This document shows positions 6,773-9,533 of a stretch of DNA of 9,533 bases, one piece after another. The notes beneath the pieces are model-generated. The model was not told the origin of the DNA. It did not search any database and was given only the letters and a program-made list of their open reading frames with translations. This DNA is from Actinomycetota bacterium (GTDB lineage Bacteria; Actinomycetota; Actinomycetes; Actinomycetales; Microbacteriaceae). Every line of letters starts with the position of its first letter. Position 1 is the stretch's first letter. The stretch spans positions 1 to 9,533 of the forward strand of contig WLGA01000035.1 of NCBI GenBank assembly GCA_009703445.1. Reading direction: 5' to 3'. A program made the position numbers and the translations under genes.

Positions 6773-6880
6773 TTAAACGAGGTGGAAAATTGAGTCGGCG
6801 ATGATTCCGACGACCATCATGGTCGGGATGGTTAGCGCGACTAGCAGTGCGCCGATCATGTCGTAAATCGAGTTCTTCAT
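6773..6880 (-). CDS. unrecognised 35-aa hydrophobic small protein upstream of ilvD
   Basis: I found this ORF by translating the minus strand; I do not recognise the product. It begins MKNSIYDMIGALLVAL, continues TIPTMMVVGIIADSIFHLV, and ends with TAA. One hydrophobic stretch (about residues 8-28) with a proline at 19 would suit a single membrane span with a short charged N-terminus. The strongest support is translational: AAGGAG with a 6-nt spacer before the ATG, among the best Shine-Dalgarno sites in the window. It lies 49 nt upstream of ilvD on the same strand and diverges from crtB, 86 bp away. Fourteen of 35 residues are Ile, Leu or Val, so an ilv leader peptide is an alternative. However, the Leu/Ile/Val codons are spread out rather than in one tandem block, and no terminator hairpin with a T-run follows. 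Confidence 0.68.
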   Translation of the reverse strand: MKNSIYDMIGALLVALTIPTMMVVGIIADSIFHLV

Positions 6881-6886
6881 GATTCA

Positions 6887-6892
6887 CTCCTT
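6887..6892 (-). promoter_or_regulatory. strong ribosome-binding site of the 35-aa ORF
   Basis: AAGGAG on the minus strand, 6 nt before the ATG at 6880. It is important because it is the main evidence that the short ORF is translated. Confidence 0.75.
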
Positions 6893-6924
6893 TTCATTCG
6901 AGACAGTGAACGAAACAACACAAA

Positions 6925-6951
6925 CGATTCGGATTTGATTCCTGCGATTCG
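6925..6951. repeat. CGATTCG direct repeat, 20-bp period, upstream of crtB
   Basis: CGATTCG occurs at 6925-6931 and 6945-6951, about two helical turns apart. The second copy lies within the 9-bp palindrome GCGATTCGC (6944-6952), just upstream of the crtB -10-like box. The arrangement could be a regulator-binding site in the crt promoter. No factor is identifiable from the sequence. Confidence 0.35.
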
Positions 6952-6954
6952 CGA

Positions 6955-6960
6955 TAGCCT
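6955..6960 (+). promoter_or_regulatory. candidate -10 box of the crt operon (leaderless crtB)
   Basis: TAGCCT fits TANNNT and is followed by 6 nt and then the GTG at 6967, the spacing at which transcription starts on the initiation codon. No Shine-Dalgarno lies upstream of that GTG. The -35 region (around GATTTG, 6932-6937) is a poor match, which would suit an activator- or alternative-sigma-dependent promoter. Confidence 0.5.
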
Positions 6961-6966
6961 TTAGAC

Positions 6967-7848
6967 GTGTCACCAGTGAACCCATCCGCAGAGCCGAGCA
7001 GCCTAGAACGCTATCTCGAAGCGGCCGAGCGTTCCTCGGCAGAAGTGATCGACACCTACTCGACCAGCTTCGGTTGGGCGTCGAAGTTGCTCGGCGCCAA
7101 TGAGCAGCAGCCGGTTCGCAACATCTATGCCTTGGTTCGCGTTGCCGACGAAATCGTCGACGGAGCTGCGGCCGAGGCTAATGACAACCCCGCAAACCTC
7201 TTGGATGAGCTCGAGGCGGAAACCTATCGGGCTCTCGAATCTGGCTTCAGCACCAATCTGGTCGTTCACGCGTTTGCCCACACAGCTCGTGAGGCCGGCA
7301 TCAAGCGCGACATCATCGAACCGTTCTTTCACTCGATGCGAATGGATCTGACCGAGCGCGAGCATGATCAAAAGGGTTTCGACACTTATGTTTACGGCTC
7401 GGCCGAGGTGGTCGGCCTCATGTGCCTCAAGGTGTTTATGGTTGGCCGCGACTATTCAAAGGAAGAGCGCGTCACCCTGATTGCCGGTGCCCGCGCACTC
7501 GGCGCAGCTTTTCAGAAGGTCAACTTTCTTCGAGACCTGGCAGCCGACTTCAAGAAACTCGGCCGCTCATACTTCCCGGGCGTGAACGTCGAGAGCTTTG
7601 ATGCGGCAACGCAGCTTCGACTAATCGAAGACATCGAGAACGACTTGGCGGCATCTGCAAAAACCCTTCCGCTTCTGCCGGTCGGTTCACGCAAGGCGGT
7701 CGCCGCAGCTCAGATGTTCTTCCAAGCTCTCAACGAGCGAATCCGGAATACCCCCGCCGAAGTTCTGATTGAAACACGCATCAGCGTTCCAAATTCTCAA
7801 AAACTTGTCATTCTCGCTAAAGCACTTCTAGGAGTAATTCCCAAATGA
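6967..7848 (+). CDS. crtB: phytoene synthase (squalene/phytoene synthase family)
   Basis: Head-to-head condensation of two geranylgeranyl diphosphates to 15-cis-phytoene, the committed carotenoid step, at the membrane surface. The 293 aa match the family. Both Mg2+-diphosphate motifs are intact: DEIVD (61-65, in RVADEIVDG) and DLAAD (190-194, in NFLRDLAADFKKLGRSYFP). Also present are TYSTSFGWA at the N-terminus and YVYGSAEVVGLMCL (141-154), matching the family's Y-x-Y-G-x-A-x-x-V-G block. GTG at 6967 is chosen because of the -10-like box 6 nt upstream; a second in-frame GTG at 6976 would shorten the protein by three residues. It is first gene of the rightward crt operon and overlaps crtI by four bases. 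Squalene synthase is less likely given the crtI partner. No crtE is adjacent, so GGPP must come from a gene elsewhere. Confidence 0.93.
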   Translation: MSPVNPSAEPSSLERYLEAAERSSAEVIDTYSTSFGWASKLLGANEQQPVRNIYALVRVADEIVDGAAAEANDNPANLLDELEAETYRALESGFSTNLVVHAFAHTAREAGIKRDIIEPFFHSMRMDLTEREHDQKGFDTYVYGSAEVVGLMCLKVFMVGRDYSKEERVTLIAGARALGAAFQKVNFLRDLAADFKKLGRSYFPGVNVESFDAATQLRLIEDIENDLAASAKTLPLLPVGSRKAVAAAQMFFQALNERIRNTPAEVLIETRISVPNSQKLVILAKALLGVIPK

Positions 7849-9449
7849 GCAACGAAAAAACCGCGGTCGTAATCGGCGGCGGAATCGCCGGCCTGGCAAC
7901 TGCCGCAATCCTGGCAAAAGCAGGGATGAAGGTCACGGTGCTCGAAGCTCGCGAGAAGGTCGGCGGTCGCGCCTACATCTGGGAGAAGGACGGCTTCAAG
8001 TTCGACATGGGTCCATCCTGGTATTTGATGCCAGACGCCTTCGACCAGTTCTTCAAGTTGATGGGAACCACTGCAGCCAAGGAACTCAGCCTGGTTCGCC
8101 TTGACCCGGCATACCAGACCCGCAACGAGGGCTACAAAGAGAAGCTCATCATTCGCGAAGATCTAGCCAAGAACAAAGAGCTATTTGATTCGATTGAGCC
8201 GGGCTCCGGCGAGCGCCTGCAGAAGTACATCGACTCGGCCGAAGACACCTACGCCTTGTCAATCAAGCACTTCTTGTATACGAACTTCCAGAACGCTAAG
8301 TCGTTCATTCAGCCTGATGTTTTGGCTCGCGTTGGACGCTTCCTAAAGCACCTGGTTACCCCGCTTGACACCTTCGCTGGCAAGCACGTGACCGACCCGC
8401 GTCTTCGCAAGATTCTGAACTTCCCAGCCGTATTCCTGGGCGCCTCCCCTTATGACACCCCGAGCATGTACCACCTGATGACCCACGTAGACATGAACGT
8501 TGGCGTCTTCTACCCAATGGGTGGTTTCTACACCGTCATCGAGGCCATCGAGCGTTTGGCTAAGCAGCACGGAGTGACGGTCAACACCAACTCACGCGTT
8601 TCGAAGATTGAAACCAAGGATGGCAAGGCCACCGGTGTTTGGGTTGGCAAGGTTTTCTACCCGGCCGATGTGGTTGTCGGTAACGCCGACCTGCACCACA
8701 TTGAGACTCAGCTGTTGGACCCTGAGGACCAGAGTCTGCCTGCCAAGTGGTGGGAGAACAAGGTGCCTGGCCCTTCGGCGATGTTGCTATTCCTGGGCGT
8801 CAAGGGCAAGCTGCCTCAGCTCGATCACCACACGCTTTTGTACTCAGATGACTGGGCCAAGAACTTCAAGGAAGTCTTCCGCACACCGGCCGAGAAGAAG
8901 AAGCAGAGCGCTACAAGCGTCATCCCAGACCCGGCCTCGCTCTACATTTGCGCACCGAGCATCACCGACCCGAGCGTTGCGCCAGAGGGTTACGAAAACC
9001 TCTTTGTTTTGGTTCCGATTGCGGCCGACCCAGCTCTTGGCCATGGCGGCTTGGATGGCAAGGGCGATGCAGCATTCGAAGAAGCCGCCGATCGAATCAT
9101 TCAGCAGATTTCTGACTGGTGTGAAATTCCAGATCTCGCCGAGCGAATCGTGGTTCGCAGAAGCATGGGCCCGGCCGACTTCGTTGACGACTTGAATGCT
9201 TGGTCTGGAACCGCACTGGGCATGGCACACACCCTGTTCCAGAGTGCGTTCTTCCGCCCTACCAACGTGAGCAAGAAGGTGAAGGGTCTCTACTACGCCG
9301 GACACCACAGCATCCCTGGAATTGGTTTGCCGATGTGTCTGATTGGTGCGGAGCTCGTCTATAAGCGTTTGGTCAATGACCGCAGCGCAGGACCAATCAA
9401 GAACGAGATCAAGCCGGTTGGCCAGAACGGCTGGAAGGGCCTCAAGTAA
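7845..9449 (+). CDS. crtI: phytoene desaturase, CrtI type
   Basis: FAD-dependent, membrane-associated desaturase that introduces successive double bonds into phytoene, usually giving lycopene. The number of steps cannot be read from sequence. The 534 aa are normal. The N-terminal dinucleotide fold is VVIGGGIAGLATAAILAKAG (8-27), with EAREKVGGRA (34-43) and FDMGPSWYLMPD (53-64) following. The C-terminal CrtI signature GLYYAGHHSIPGIGLPMCLI starts at residue 481 and is followed by GAELVYKRL. The ATG lies inside the end of crtB (ATGA overlap), with AGGAG at 7830-7834, indicating translational coupling. The last 25 residues are a hydrophilic lysine-rich tail outside the family core. It is followed after 1 nt by a probable lycopene cyclase subunit, which supports a lycopene-producing role. 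Confidence 0.95.
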   Translation: MSNEKTAVVIGGGIAGLATAAILAKAGMKVTVLEAREKVGGRAYIWEKDGFKFDMGPSWYLMPDAFDQFFKLMGTTAAKELSLVRLDPAYQTRNEGYKEKLIIREDLAKNKELFDSIEPGSGERLQKYIDSAEDTYALSIKHFLYTNFQNAKSFIQPDVLARVGRFLKHLVTPLDTFAGKHVTDPRLRKILNFPAVFLGASPYDTPSMYHLMTHVDMNVGVFYPMGGFYTVIEAIERLAKQHGVTVNTNSRVSKIETKDGKATGVWVGKVFYPADVVVGNADLHHIETQLLDPEDQSLPAKWWENKVPGPSAMLLFLGVKGKLPQLDHHTLLYSDDWAKNFKEVFRTPAEKKKQSATSVIPDPASLYICAPSITDPSVAPEGYENLFVLVPIAADPALGHGGLDGKGDAAFEEAADRIIQQISDWCEIPDLAERIVVRRSMGPADFVDDLNAWSGTALGMAHTLFQSAFFRPTNVSKKVKGLYYAGHHSIPGIGLPMCLIGAELVYKRLVNDRSAGPIKNEIKPVGQNGWKGLK

Positions 9450-9450
9450 C

Positions 9451-9533
9451 TTGGGCCTCTACCTGTTGGCGCTCGTAGTTTCGCTACTTGGGCTGGTCGG
9501 CCTCGACAGAAGGCACAAGCTGGTTTTCTTTCG
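9451..9533 (+). CDS. probable CrtYc-like lycopene cyclase subunit, N-terminal fragment
   Basis: Only 27 codons are visible before the right edge. Read from TTG at 9451 they give (M)GLYLLALVVSLLGLVGLD followed by RRHKLVFF: a hydrophobic first helix ending in a conserved-looking LDRR turn. That is how small membrane lycopene cyclase subunits of the heterodimeric actinobacterial type (CrtYc/CrtYd, CrtYe/CrtYf) commonly begin. TTG is chosen because no in-frame ATG or GTG precedes it and GGAAGG (9433-9438) lies 12 nt upstream within the end of crtI. The 1-nt gap to crtI implies the same operon. Beta- versus epsilon-ring and C40 versus C50 specificity cannot be judged. The family call rests on a short segment and on context. 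Confidence 0.65.
   Translation, partial: MGLYLLALVVSLLGLVGLDRRHKLVFF

Noticed and set aside
8608..9195. Plus-strand ORF of 195 codons in another frame of crtI
   Set aside because: Its arginine/serine/threonine-rich composition is typical of an out-of-frame reading; crtI is intact in its own frame throughout.
8844..9308. Minus-strand ORF of 154 codons opposite crtI
   Set aside because: It has no ribosome-binding site or domain that I can see, and the region is fully accounted for by CrtI motifs.
1..9533. Mobile element, phage, CRISPR or defence island
   Set aside because: No transposase, integrase, regular repeats or terminal inverted repeats were found; all the large genes belong to core metabolism or pigment synthesis.

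Overview
The window looks like a chromosomal stretch from a high-GC Gram-positive bacterium (Actinobacteria), probably Microbacteriaceae. Three things suggest this: the actinobacterial character of the IlvD, IlvB and IlvC proteins, the neighbourhood of the ilv genes and serA, and a phytoene synthase/desaturase pair followed by the start of a CrtYc-type lycopene cyclase. Base composition is only moderately GC-rich, which would suit a small-genome freshwater member such as the Rhodoluna/Aquiluna group. That placement is inference. No mobile element, CRISPR array, tRNA or rRNA is visible.

Region 1 (1-1580): the N-terminal 274 codons of serA (3-phosphoglycerate dehydrogenase) run leftward out of the window. 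A small regulator is transcribed away from serA. It has a winged helix followed by a nucleotidyltransferase-fold domain whose active-site motif is degenerate. The 104 bp between the two genes hold a perfect 6-7-6 palindrome flanked by outward-facing candidate -10 boxes. A strong hairpin at 1542-1573 separates the regulator from ilvC, which converges on it.

Region 2 (1601-6880): a leftward branched-chain amino acid cluster, transcribed ilvD, ilvB, ilvN, ilvC. It encodes acetohydroxyacid synthase (large and small subunits), ketol-acid reductoisomerase and dihydroxyacid dehydratase, the common core of valine, isoleucine and leucine precursor synthesis. Just upstream of ilvD on the same strand is a 35-codon ORF with an excellent Shine-Dalgarno sequence. 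It encodes a hydrophobic peptide I do not recognise and is the least explained coding element here.

Region 3 (6881-9533): a rightward carotenoid operon diverging from the ilv side: crtB (phytoene synthase), crtI (phytoene desaturase, ATGA overlap with crtB) and the first 27 codons of a probable CrtYc-like lycopene cyclase subunit. crtB appears to be expressed from a leaderless mRNA. No crtE (GGPP synthase) is in view.

I see no clear undescribed multi-gene system. The items most worth following up are the 35-aa peptide, the regulator with its symmetrical operator, and the likely leaderless starts.
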